IMG/VR virus record: IMGVR_UViG_3300011115_000315
Coordinates: 1-32,157 of that record
Source of the DNA: a virus
DNA: 32,157 bases
Direction: 5' to 3' (one strand)
The notes under the pieces were generated by a model. It had not been told where the DNA came from and made no database searches. It saw only the letters and a list, made by a program, of their open reading frames with translations. Each line of letters begins with the position of its first letter. The stretch's first letter is position 1. Shown here in pieces: positions 22,388 through 30,295 of this stretch. Made by a program: the position numbers and the translations under genes.

Positions 22388-23353
22388 ATGGCTACTACTA
22401 CAACCATTACTTCGCCTACTTATGCAGGTGAATTTGCAGGAAAATATATTTCTGCAGCGTTACTTTCAGGATCTACTATTGCAAATGGTGGAATTGAAGT
22501 ATTACCAAACGTAAAATTCAAACAAGTAATTTCTAAAATTGGAACTGATGCAATCGTTAAAGATGCAACTTGTGATTTTGATGCTACTTCAACTGTAACA
22601 TTAACTGAAAGAGTTATTCAACCTGAAGAATTTCAAGTAAATTTACAACTTTGTAAAAAAGACTTTCACCAAACTTGGGAAGCAGTTCAAATGGGATATT
22701 CTGCATTTGATTCTTTGCCACCAAGCTTTTCTGACTTCTTAATTTCTCACGTAGCTACTAAAGTTGCTGAAAAAACAGAAAAAAACATTTGGGCAGGTGT
22801 TACTGCTAATGCAGGTGAATTTAATGGATTCACAAGATTATTAACTTTAGATGCAGGTTTACCTGCTGCACAAGAAGTTGCTGCTACTTCAACTAACATT
22901 ACTGCTTCTGCTACTGTAGTTGCTGAACTTGGTAAATTAGTAGATGCTATTCCTGCTTCACTTTATGGAAAAGAAGATTTGTACTTATATGTTTCACAAG
23001 CTACTGCAAGAGCTTATGTTAGAGCATTAGGTGGATTTGGAGCTTCAGGTTTAGGTGCTAATGGTACTAACGCTATGGGTACTCAATGGTATAACAACGG
23101 AAGTTTATCTTTTGATGGTATTAAAATATTTGTTGCTAATGGTTTAGCTCCAACTGTTGCTATTGCTGCTCAAAAATCAAACTTATATTTTGGAACAGGT
23201 CTATTAAATGATACTAACGAAGTTCAAGTAATTGATATGTCACCAATTGATGGTTCACAAAACGTAAGAGTTGTAATGAGATTTACAGCTGCAGTTCAAT
23301 ATGGTGCTGTTGAAGATATCACTACATACGGAATTACAAACGCTGCTAACTAA
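22388..23353 (+). CDS. Major capsid protein (HK97-like fold expected)
   Basis: The 321-residue protein has an N-terminal segment with PTYAGEFAGKYISAALLSG, a central core with LQLCKKDFHQTWEAVQMGYS, and a P-loop-like region near ALGGFGASGLGANG. It ends with FTAAVQYGAVEDITTYGI. Length, Ala/Gly/Thr content and position after the scaffold fit the HK97 capsid fold. Codon usage is richer in GCT and ACT than its neighbours, as is usual for a highly expressed gene. A terminator at 23376 follows directly. Confidence 0.8.
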   Translation: MATTTTITSPTYAGEFAGKYISAALLSGSTIANGGIEVLPNVKFKQVISKIGTDAIVKDATCDFDATSTVTLTERVIQPEEFQVNLQLCKKDFHQTWEAVQMGYSAFDSLPPSFSDFLISHVATKVAEKTEKNIWAGVTANAGEFNGFTRLLTLDAGLPAAQEVAATSTNITASATVVAELGKLVDAIPASLYGKEDLYLYVSQATARAYVRALGGFGASGLGANGTNAMGTQWYNNGSLSFDGIKIFVANGLAPTVAIAAQKSNLYFGTGLLNDTNEVQVIDMSPIDGSQNVRVVMRFTAAVQYGAVEDITTYGITNAAN

Positions 23354-23375
23354 TACTAATTTAGTTTATTTAAAT

Positions 23376-23405
23376 AAGGGTAGGTAAAAGTGCCTGCCCT
23401 TTTTT
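23376..23405 (+). terminator. Terminator after the major capsid gene
   Basis: A 9-bp stem with one G-U pair (AAGGGTAGG 23376-23384, CCTGCCCTT 23393-23401) and a T run. No promoter is visible between it and the next gene, so it probably reduces rather than stops transcription. Confidence 0.85.
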
Positions 23406-23429
23406 ATTAACTTTTAAAAAAATAAAACT

Positions 23430-23972
23430 ATGCCTTGCGATATATCATTAGGAAGAGCCGAACAATGTAAAAATTCAATCGGTGGATTAAAAGCTGCATA
23501 CTTCATTAATTGGGGTGATGCTACAACTGTAACTTATTCTGCAACATCAGGACAAGAAGATGTAATTACTGCAATGGGTGGAACCGCAGTAGGTTACAAA
23601 TATGAATTAAAAGGAACTTCAACATTTGAACAAACTGTTACTTCATCAAGAGAAAATGGTACTACATTTGTAGACCAAAAATTATCTTTAAGTATTAAAA
23701 AATTGACTATTGCTGACCACAAGCAATTAAAACTTTTAGCTTATGGTAGACCACAAGTTATTATTGAAGATAACAACGGAAACTTCTTTATGGCAGGTTT
23801 AACTAAAGGTATGGATTTAGTTACTGCAACTATTTCAAGTGGTGCTGCAATGGGTGATATGTCAGGATACAAAATGGAGTTTCAAGGAATGGAACCTGTA
23901 CCTGCAAACTTTGTAACAGGACCATTAACTACAAGTATTTTAGCTTCTATTGTTGAAGGTACTGTAGCATAA
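23430..23972 (+). CDS. Major tail tube protein
   Basis: The 180-residue protein starts MPCDISLGRAEQCKNSIGGL and contains AYFINWGDAT and FEGxxL-like KLTIADHKQLKLLAYGRPQVIIEDNNG. This beginning is the mark of Bacteroidota siphophage major tail proteins. It lies between two terminators and after the capsid gene, as expected for a high-level structural gene. Two cysteines (residues 3 and 13) are near the N-terminus. Tail tube identity would be confirmed by structure prediction. Confidence 0.7.
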   Translation: MPCDISLGRAEQCKNSIGGLKAAYFINWGDATTVTYSATSGQEDVITAMGGTAVGYKYELKGTSTFEQTVTSSRENGTTFVDQKLSLSIKKLTIADHKQLKLLAYGRPQVIIEDNNGNFFMAGLTKGMDLVTATISSGAAMGDMSGYKMEFQGMEPVPANFVTGPLTTSILASIVEGTVA

Positions 23973-23992
23973 TATTATTGTTTGTTTTTTAT

Positions 23993-24025
23993 AAAAGGGG
24001 TGCTATTTATTTAGCATCCTTTTTT
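23993..24025 (+). terminator. Terminator after the tail tube gene
   Basis: An 8-bp stem with one G-U pair (23998-24005 with 24012-24019), six-nt loop and six T. Flanking A4 and T4 extend the stem if one G is bulged. Confidence 0.85.
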
Positions 24026-24073
24026 GTTTTAAAACAATTTTGAAATTAAATTATTAATATATAAAAATAGTTT

Positions 24074-24403
24074 ATGATAATTTTAAAAGAACAAAATACA
24101 GCACAAAGCATCACTTTCATACCACGTGAAATGAATGCTACAACTATTGTTTTAAGAAATGAAACTACAGGTGTTGAAACAAATATAGCAGCTGATTTTT
24201 ATTTATCAGATTATTATATAACTGCTACAACTATTTTTACTTTAAAAGAAAATACATTTTATAATTTAACTATTAAAAATGGTTCTAATATAGTTTATAA
24301 AGATAAAATATTTTGCACAAATCAAGCAAACGATGTTTATACAGTAAACCAAAATCAATACGTGGCAAACGTTACAAATAACGAATTTAAAATTTATGAG
24401 TAA
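24074..24403 (+). CDS. Putative structural protein, 109 aa
   Basis: This Thr/Asn-rich beta protein (MIILKEQNTAQSITFIPREM; TTIVLRNETTG; YNLTIKNGSNIVYKD) looks like a small Ig-like or tail-associated domain of Bacteroidota phages. It begins 48 bases after the terminator and overlaps the portal gene by eight bases. No family is named with confidence. Confidence 0.6.
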   Translation: MIILKEQNTAQSITFIPREMNATTIVLRNETTGVETNIAADFYLSDYYITATTIFTLKENTFYNLTIKNGSNIVYKDKIFCTNQANDVYTVNQNQYVANVTNNEFKIYE

Positions 24404-26180
24404 TATATCAATAGTAAATTTAAGTGCTTATACAAGTCCTGTAATACAAGAAAATAAAAAGAGTGATTATATTGAATATGGAAGTGATAATAATTACTTT
24501 CAATATTTAATTGATAGATATTTATATAGTGCTACAAATGGTGCTATTATTACAGGTGTTGCTAATATGATTTATGGTAAAGGTTTAGATGCTTTAGATT
24601 CTAATAAAAAGCCAAATGAATATGCACAAATGAAGTCTATTATTAAAGATTCAGATTTGCGTAAAATAGCTTTAGAACGTAAATTGTTAGGAATGGCTGC
24701 AATGCAAGTTGTTATGCAAGGTAAAACAGTTAAACAAGTTTTACACTTTCCTATGCAAACATTACGTGCAGAAAAATGTAATGATAAAGGACAGATTGAA
24801 GCTTGGTATTATCACCACGATTGGACCAAGAAAAAACCAAGTGAAGATGCAAAACGTATTCCTGCTTTTGGTTTTGGTAATGGTAATGAAGTTGAAATTT
24901 ATGTTATTAGACCTTATGTTTCAGGATTTGACTATTATAGTCCGATAGATTATTCAGGTTCTTTGCCATATGCTTTGCTCGAGGAATCAATAGCCGATTA
25001 TCAAATTAATGATGTTCAAAATGGATTTAGTGGTACTAAAGTAATCAACTTTAATAATGGTATTCCTTCTGAAGAAACGCGTGATAAAATGAAGCGTGAT
25101 GTAATGGGTAAATTAACAGGAGCAAGAGGTGAAAAAGTTATTATAGCTTTTAATGCTAATGCAGAATCAAAAACTACTGTTGAAGATTTGCCTTTAAATG
25201 ATGCACCTGCACACTATGAATATCTATCTAAAGAATGTTTTGATAAGTTAATTGTAGGACACAGGGTTACTTCACCAATGCTTTTAGGAATTAGAACAGG
25301 TGAAGGTGGTTTAGGTAATAATGCTGATGAAATTAAAACTGCTACTTTATTATTTGATAACATAGTTATTAAACCATATCAACTTGAAATAATTGATGCT
25401 ATTGATGAAATATTAGCGGTTAATGATATATCATTAAAATTATATTTTAAAACAATACAACCTTTAGAATTTGTTGAAACTGCAGGTTTAGATGCACAAA
25501 CAAAAGAAGAAGAAACAGGTGTTAAAATGTCTGAACATACTTGTTTAAGTTCTAAAGAATTAACAGATGAAGAAGGTAATAATATTCTTGAATTATTAAA
25601 TGGTGAATCTATTGATGATGAATGGGAATTGGTAGACAAAAGAGAATATTCAGATTCAAATATTTCTATTGATGAATGGGCAAATTCTAAAATAAAAAAT
25701 AAAGAAAATTTATTTCAAAAATTAGCTGATATTATAAAATCAAAACCAAGTGCTAAAAGTTATTTAGATAAAGATAATTATAAAGTACGTTATGAATATG
25801 CTGAAAAGTATTCAAGTGGTAATTCAAGAGATTTTTGTAAAAGAATGATGGCAAGAACAGCTAATGGTGTTGTTTATAGAAAAGAAGATATAGACCAAGC
25901 AAGTTTTCAGGGCGTAAATATTGAATTTGGCCATAATGGACAAAATTATTCACTGTTCAAATATAAAGGCGGACCTAATTGTGGCCACGTATTTAATGAA
26001 AATCTATATAGATTAAAAACTAAAACAGATGGAACGCCTTATGTAGATAAAGCATTAAGTTCAAGTGAACAAGTAGATTCTATTGCAGGTTACAATCCTA
26101 ATCCAAGTGGATGGAATGAAGCACAAATAGCACCAATAGATATGCCTAATAGAGGACATCACCCAAATTATAAAGGATAA
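24396..26180 (+). CDS. Portal protein with extra C-terminal domain
   Basis: The 594-residue protein starts with a portal-like core: YIEYGSDNNYFQYLIDRYL, IITGVANMIYGKGLDA, VLHFPMQTLRAEK, HRVTSPMLLGI and a helix ending LEIIDAIDEIL. The portal forms the dodecameric DNA gate bound by TerL. After about residue 440 it carries a Cys/His-containing segment (NSRDFCKRMM; FGHNGQNYSLFKYKGGPNCGH; LYRLK). I recall this segment in Bacteroidota phage head proteins, where it is not a standard portal part. That makes this longer than usual portals. The gene is 12 kb from the terminase, an unusual order. Confidence 0.75.
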   Translation: MSNISIVNLSAYTSPVIQENKKSDYIEYGSDNNYFQYLIDRYLYSATNGAIITGVANMIYGKGLDALDSNKKPNEYAQMKSIIKDSDLRKIALERKLLGMAAMQVVMQGKTVKQVLHFPMQTLRAEKCNDKGQIEAWYYHHDWTKKKPSEDAKRIPAFGFGNGNEVEIYVIRPYVSGFDYYSPIDYSGSLPYALLEESIADYQINDVQNGFSGTKVINFNNGIPSEETRDKMKRDVMGKLTGARGEKVIIAFNANAESKTTVEDLPLNDAPAHYEYLSKECFDKLIVGHRVTSPMLLGIRTGEGGLGNNADEIKTATLLFDNIVIKPYQLEIIDAIDEILAVNDISLKLYFKTIQPLEFVETAGLDAQTKEEETGVKMSEHTCLSSKELTDEEGNNILELLNGESIDDEWELVDKREYSDSNISIDEWANSKIKNKENLFQKLADIIKSKPSAKSYLDKDNYKVRYEYAEKYSSGNSRDFCKRMMARTANGVVYRKEDIDQASFQGVNIEFGHNGQNYSLFKYKGGPNCGHVFNENLYRLKTKTDGTPYVDKALSSSEQVDSIAGYNPNPSGWNEAQIAPIDMPNRGHHPNYKG

Positions 26181-26183
26181 CAA

Positions 26184-26687
26184 ATGGCACAAAAAGCATT
26201 ATTCATAACAACAAACGATTTAGTTAAACATACTATTTTAAATGGTAATGTTGATCCTGATACATATACACAATATATTTTTCAAGCACAACAAGTTCAC
26301 GTACAAAATTATTTAGGTACTAAATTATATAATAAAATTAACGATGGAATTGTAGCAGGTAATTTAGCATCACCATATACAACGCTTTTAAGCGATTATA
26401 TTAAAATGATGGTAATACATTGGACAATGGTGGAATTTTTACCTTACGCATCGATTAAGATATCAGAAAAAGGTGTATTTAAACATAGTTCAGAAAATAG
26501 TACAGCAGTTGATAAAACAGAAATAGATTTTTTAATTGAAAAAGCAAGAGATACTGCACAAAGTTATACAAATAGATTTATTGATTATATGACTTTTAAT
26601 CAATCATCTTTTCCTGAATATAATCTAAATTCAAATGCAGATGTATTTCCTGATAAAGATGCTAATTTTTCAGGATGGGTGCTATAA
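26184..26687 (+). CDS. Head-tail connector protein (DUF6712-like)
   Basis: The 167-residue protein has KALFITTNDLVKHTILNGNVDPDTYTQYI, then QAQQVHVQNYLGTKLYNKI. Both resemble the Bacteroidota phage family annotated DUF6712, placed with head-tail connectors. It follows the portal by three bases, which fits a connector role between portal and tail. A second source of evidence would be a predicted connector fold. Confidence 0.65.
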   Translation: MAQKALFITTNDLVKHTILNGNVDPDTYTQYIFQAQQVHVQNYLGTKLYNKINDGIVAGNLASPYTTLLSDYIKMMVIHWTMVEFLPYASIKISEKGVFKHSSENSTAVDKTEIDFLIEKARDTAQSYTNRFIDYMTFNQSSFPEYNLNSNADVFPDKDANFSGWVL

Positions 26688-26770
26688 AAGAAACATATAA
26701 ACCAAAAGAAACTAATGTAAAGAAATTAGAAGTCTTTTTAAATAAATTAGAAAAACAAAAAACGTTATGA
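26675..26770 (+). CDS. Small basic protein, 31 aa
   Basis: ATG 26675 overlaps the end of the connector gene, and TGA overlaps the ATG of the next gene at 26767. The peptide (MGAIKETYKPKETNVKKLEV start) is a basic helix. The double overlap favours a real gene. Function unknown. Confidence 0.5.
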   Translation: MGAIKETYKPKETNVKKLEVFLNKLEKQKTL

Positions 26771-27102
26771 GTTTAAACTTTTCACATATTCAAGGCGATA
26801 CATTTGAAGCAGTTAATTTTGAAGTTATTAAAAATTCAACAGCTTTAAATTTAACAGGTGCAGTTATTAAAATGCAATTAAAAAAAGAATGTGGTGGTGT
26901 ACCTATTTTATCTTTTACTTCTGTAGCTTCTGCAGGTATAACAATAACTAATGCTGCAAGTGGTTTATTTAGAATTAATAAACAGATAATTAATATACCT
27001 GAATTCAATTATTTATATGATATTGAAATAACATTTGCTGATGGTACTGTTAAAACTTGGGTTGAAGGGAATTTTACTATTAATTGTGATATAACAAGAT
27101 AA
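26767..27102 (+). CDS. Baseplate BppU N-terminal-like protein, 111 aa
   Basis: FSHIQGDTFEAVNFEVIKNSTALNLTGAVIKMQLK, GLFRINKQIINI and YDIEITFADGTVKTWVEGNFTI give the pattern of a small beta-sandwich (G-D-T-F-x-x-V, L-T-G-x-x-I-x-M-Q) seen in BppU-type baseplate proteins and Bacteroidota phage tail domains. It would attach the fibre of the next gene, which starts one base downstream. Confidence 0.6.
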   Translation: MSLNFSHIQGDTFEAVNFEVIKNSTALNLTGAVIKMQLKKECGGVPILSFTSVASAGITITNAASGLFRINKQIINIPEFNYLYDIEITFADGTVKTWVEGNFTINCDITR

Positions 27103-27103
27103 A

Positions 27104-28810
27104 ATGGCAGATATAATAGATATTAATGTTTCAAAAACTACAGAAACAGTTACAATAAATTCAACACCTAATTTAACTACTATTAATATTAATACAGTTA
27201 CAGGTGGTGGAAGTGCAGTTACTTCTGTAAATGGTGATATAGGTGATGTTATAGTACCTACTTCAGATAATAACTTTACCAATGCTTTAAAAACTAAATT
27301 AGATGGTATTGCTACCGGTGCAGAAGTAAATGTAAATGCTGATTGGAATGCTACTTCAGGCGATGCACAAATATTAAATAAACCTACAATACCAACACAA
27401 ACAAGCCAATTAACTAATAATGGTGCTGATGGTACAAATCCTTTTATAACTGCATTAGATATTCCAATAGCAGGTCAAGCAGGTACATTAGTACGTGAGG
27501 TTAAGAATATGACAGGTGCAACATTAAATAAAGGTACTGTAGTTTATATTAGTGGTGCAAATGGAAACAAACCATTAGTATCAAAAGCATTAGCTACTAC
27601 AGATGCTTTAAGTGCAAGAACATTTGGTTTATTACAATCAAATATTTCAAACAATGGTGTAGGATATTGTGTTATAATTGGTGATTTAACAGGATTAGAT
27701 ACTTCAGCTTATACAGAAGGAGTACAATTATATTTAAGTGGCGTTACTGCAGGAACTTATACTTCAACAAAAACATTAGCACCTACACATTTAGTTTATA
27801 TAGGTAAAGTAACACGCTCACACCCAACATTAGGGCAAATTGAAGTAGGTATTCAAAATGGTTATGAATTAGAAGAAATACACGATGTAGCTATTACAAG
27901 TGTTGCAGATAAACAATTATTATCTTATGACCTTGCTACTGATTTATGGAAAAATAAAAGTGTAACTACAGATGATATTGCAGATTCAACTAATAAACGT
28001 TATGTAACTGATGCAAATTTAACAACTATTGGTAATACAAGCGGAGTTAATACAGGTGATGAAACAATAACTACAATTAAATCAAAACTTGGAATTACTA
28101 CTTTATCAGGAAGTAATACAGGCGATCAAGATTTAAGTAATTTAGTTGTTAAAAATACTGCTATAACAGGTGCAACTAAAACTAAAATAACATATGATGC
28201 AAAAGGTTTAGTAACTGCAGGTGCAGATGCTACAACAGCAGATATAGCAGATAGCACAAATAAACGTTATCAAACAGATAACCAAAATAGTTTTAATGAT
28301 GCTACAAGTTCTATTCAAACACAATTAAACGCAAAACAAAACGCATTAAGTTATACACCATATAAATACATAAATACAACAAGTTCAACTGTAACAGGAA
28401 CTACAGCTGAAACAATTATGGCAACTGCTACAATTTCTGCTAATACTTTCAATGCAAATGATGTAATGAAAATTTTATATGAAGTTAGTAAATCTGCAAC
28501 AATATCAGCGCCAACTTTCAGAGTAAAAATAAATACTACTAATAGTTTAAGTGGAGCAACAACTATAGCTACTTATACTTTTGCAAGTGCAAATACTTAT
28601 GCTTTAATTCAAAGAAATTTTATTATATCAAGTGGAAATCTTAGTGGAATTTCATTTACTGCATCTGTTTTAACAGATATTGCTTCGGTTACTACTGTAG
28701 CTTCATCAACTTCATATAATCCTGCAAATACATTATATTTATTTTTTACGTTACAATTAGGTAACACTGCTGATAGTACAAGTTTTACAATGGGTAATAT
28801 AACAAACTAA
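27104..28810 (+). CDS. Tail fibre protein
   Basis: The 568-residue protein has a short N-terminal region, then SVNGDIGDVIVPTSDNNFT, KLDGIATGAEVNVNADWNA and NKPTIPTQ, which are typical phage fibre shaft motifs. Two copies of DIADSTNKRY (residues 291-300 and 380-389) with NTGD repeats between them mark a repeated stalk. A C-terminal beta domain (from about residue 420) is likely the receptor-binding tip. It sits after the baseplate protein and before the lysis genes. The host receptor is unknown. Confidence 0.75.
   Translation: MADIIDINVSKTTETVTINSTPNLTTININTVTGGGSAVTSVNGDIGDVIVPTSDNNFTNALKTKLDGIATGAEVNVNADWNATSGDAQILNKPTIPTQTSQLTNNGADGTNPFITALDIPIAGQAGTLVREVKNMTGATLNKGTVVYISGANGNKPLVSKALATTDALSARTFGLLQSNISNNGVGYCVIIGDLTGLDTSAYTEGVQLYLSGVTAGTYTSTKTLAPTHLVYIGKVTRSHPTLGQIEVGIQNGYELEEIHDVAITSVADKQLLSYDLATDLWKNKSVTTDDIADSTNKRYVTDANLTTIGNTSGVNTGDETITTIKSKLGITTLSGSNTGDQDLSNLVVKNTAITGATKTKITYDAKGLVTAGADATTADIADSTNKRYQTDNQNSFNDATSSIQTQLNAKQNALSYTPYKYINTTSSTVTGTTAETIMATATISANTFNANDVMKILYEVSKSATISAPTFRVKINTTNSLSGATTIATYTFASANTYALIQRNFIISSGNLSGISFTASVLTDIASVTTVASSTSYNPANTLYLFFTLQLGNTADSTSFTMGNITN
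27974..28270 (+). repeat. Repeated fibre motif DIADSTNKRY
   Basis: The ten-residue motif is coded at 27974-28003 and 28241-28270, 267 bases (89 codons) apart, with differing synonymous codons. It marks duplicated stalk units of the fibre and could aid recombination or trimer formation. Confidence 0.7.
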
Positions 28811-28977
28811 TGAAATCAATAATAAATAAAATAACAGGTAAATTAATATGTGCAACTTCAATAGATGTTGAAATTTTAGATAATGAAATGTTAATAGATG
28901 AATTATTAACTGAAGAATTTGAAAATCCATATTTTGATTTTGAAACAAGAACATTTTATAATAAGGTAGATGAGTAG
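28810..28977 (+). CDS. Small acidic protein, 55 aa, after the fibre gene
   Basis: TAATG couples it to the fibre stop. MKSIINKITGKLICATSIDV is followed by acidic residues (ELLTEEFENPYFDFETRTFY). By position it may be a fibre chaperone, a common arrangement, but no family is recognised. It overlaps the start of the holin-like gene. Confidence 0.55.
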   Translation: MKSIINKITGKLICATSIDVEILDNEMLIDELLTEEFENPYFDFETRTFYNKVDE

Positions 28978-29152
28978 GCAAGAATTTGATACAATTTTAA
29001 ATAAGTTAATTAGCAGAAAATTATTAGTTTTTGTTATAGCTTGTATTGGTTTATTTACTCAAACATTAACTTCTTCTGATTGGGTTATAATTGCAACAGC
29101 ATATATAGGAATAGAAGGGGTTACGAATATAGTAGAACGATTAAAAAAATGA
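28970..29152 (+). CDS. Putative holin, 60 aa
   Basis: A short basic N-terminus (MSRQEFDTILNKLISRK) precedes two hydrophobic helices (LLVFVIACIGLFTQTL, 18-33; WVIIATAYIGIEGVTNIV, 38-55) and a charged tail (ERLKK). Size, two membrane segments and position before the endolysin fit a holin that opens the inner membrane. It shares four bases with the next small membrane gene. Confidence 0.65.
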   Translation: MSRQEFDTILNKLISRKLLVFVIACIGLFTQTLTSSDWVIIATAYIGIEGVTNIVERLKK

Positions 29153-29325
29153 TTAACAAGATTTTAGATTTAAGGCAGTCACTTTTAACAGGAACATATT
29201 TTATGGTTACATTTGCTAACGTTGATGTTGCAATGAAATTAATAGCTTTTATAATTGCTACAGGGTATACTGCAAGAAGATGGTATTTAATGGAAAAAAA
29301 TAATAAAAATGAAGCTGAACAATAG
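29149..29325 (+). CDS. Second small membrane protein of the lysis cassette, 58 aa
   Basis: ATG 29149 overlaps the holin stop (ATGA) and decides the start over an in-frame upstream ATG at 29080. It has a hydrophobic segment (FMVTFANVDVAMKLIAFIIATG) and a basic C-terminus (ARRWYLMEKNNKN). It could be an antiholin or second holin. It overlaps the endolysin gene by 17 bases. Confidence 0.6.
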   Translation: MINKILDLRQSLLTGTYFMVTFANVDVAMKLIAFIIATGYTARRWYLMEKNNKNEAEQ

Positions 29326-29755
29326 TGGTTATTTATTAATTACAGAATTTGAAGGGTTTAGTGCTAAACCTTATTTATGTCCTGCTAAAATACCTACAAT
29401 AGGATTTGGAAATACATATTATCCTGATGGTAAACGAGTAACTTTATTAGATAAAGAAATAACTAAAGTACAAGCTTTTGAAATATTTAAATCAGTTGCT
29501 GATAGATTTGGAAGTGCAGTTTCTAAATTAGTTACAAGTCCTTTAAATCAAAATCAATTTAACGCATTAGTTTCTTTAGCATATAATATTGGAACAGGTA
29601 ATTTTGCAAGTTCTACATTATTAAAAAAAGTAAATAAAAACCACAATGATATTACAATAGCATTAGAATTTAAAAAGTGGAATAAAGTAAATAAAAAAGA
29701 AGTTGCAGGTTTAACCAAAAGAAGAATTTATGAAGCCAATATATATTTTAGTTAG
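29309..29755 (+). CDS. Endolysin, GH24 lysozyme (T4-type muramidase)
   Basis: The 148-residue protein has FEGFSAKPYLCPAKIPTIGFGNT, giving the GH24 catalytic triad spacing E-8-(D/C)-5-T: Glu15, Cys24 and Thr30, with cysteine replacing the more common aspartate. PLNQNQFNALVSLAYNIGTG and RRIYEANIYF are further family marks. It would cut the glycan chain of peptidoglycan. There is no signal peptide, so it depends on a holin. Its last 26 bases overlap the spanin gene. Confidence 0.9.
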   Translation: MKLNNSGYLLITEFEGFSAKPYLCPAKIPTIGFGNTYYPDGKRVTLLDKEITKVQAFEIFKSVADRFGSAVSKLVTSPLNQNQFNALVSLAYNIGTGNFASSTLLKKVNKNHNDITIALEFKKWNKVNKKEVAGLTKRRIYEANIYFS

Positions 29756-30209
29756 TTTATTATTATTTAGTTGTGCATCACGTAAAGTAGATTTAAAAGT
29801 AAAAGAAGTTAAAAAAGATAGTTTAGTAGAAACTAAAATAGATTTAACTGAAAATAAAGTTAAAGATACAGATCAAGAAACTAATATAAACAAAACTGTT
29901 TACTTTGATGAAATTATAATAAAACCATTAGATAGTTTAAAAGAATTTATTGTAGAAGGTAAAAAGTACAAGAATGTTGTTTTAAGCTATAAAAAAACTA
30001 AAACTAATAGTTTATATAATAACAAGATAAAAGTGTCAGAAAACACCTTAAAACATGTTAAAACACGTAATAAGGTTAAAACTTCTACAAAAGAAAATAC
30101 AAAACAAAAAGAAATAGATAAAAAAGCTAATTATTTTATATATATATATTTTATCATAGGTATTATAATACTTTATATTATATATAAATATAAAAGTTTT
30201 ATTATATAA
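29730..30209 (+). CDS. Unimolecular spanin (u-spanin) candidate: outer-membrane lipoprotein with C-terminal TM
   Basis: The 159-residue protein starts with a lipoprotein signal (MKPIYILVSLLLFSC; lipobox L-F-S-C, Cys15). A long charged linker follows, then a C-terminal membrane segment (NYFIYIYFIIGIIILYIIYK, about 134-153). One protein attached to both outer membrane (acyl anchor) and inner membrane (TM) is the u-spanin layout known from phage T1 gp11, which fuses the two membranes in the last step of lysis. It overlaps the endolysin gene, as lysis genes often do. Confidence 0.8.
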   Translation: MKPIYILVSLLLFSCASRKVDLKVKEVKKDSLVETKIDLTENKVKDTDQETNINKTVYFDEIIIKPLDSLKEFIVEGKKYKNVVLSYKKTKTNSLYNNKIKVSENTLKHVKTRNKVKTSTKENTKQKEIDKKANYFIYIYFIIGIIILYIIYKYKSFII

Positions 30210-30295
30210 TTAAATATTTAATATATATATTTAAATTAATAATATATAAATACTTATTAACATATAAGTTAATAATATATATTTATATTTACAAA
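30209..30295. repeat. Very AT-rich region with palindromes and direct repeats
   Basis: These 87 bases are almost pure A/T. They contain the palindrome ATTAAATATTTAAT (30209-30222), an inverted repeat TTATTAAC-6-GTTAATAA (30254-30275), and TTAATAATATATA twice (30236-30248, 30269-30281), 33 bp apart. It separates the lysis cassette from the NinG-like gene and may hold an operator or an origin-like DNA-unwinding region. Confidence 0.7.
30284..30291 (+). promoter_or_regulatory. Candidate -7 element TATATTTA before the NinG-like gene
   Basis: TATATTTA at 30284-30291, with A for the final G, lies five bases before ATG 30296. If transcription starts about seven bases downstream, the mRNA would be nearly leaderless. 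No paired TGTTAAA boxes are present, but the GTTAATAA palindrome lies upstream. Confidence 0.4.

Noticed and set aside
30209-30295. CRISPR array
   Set aside because: Repeats are short, only two copies, and without unique spacers of even length.
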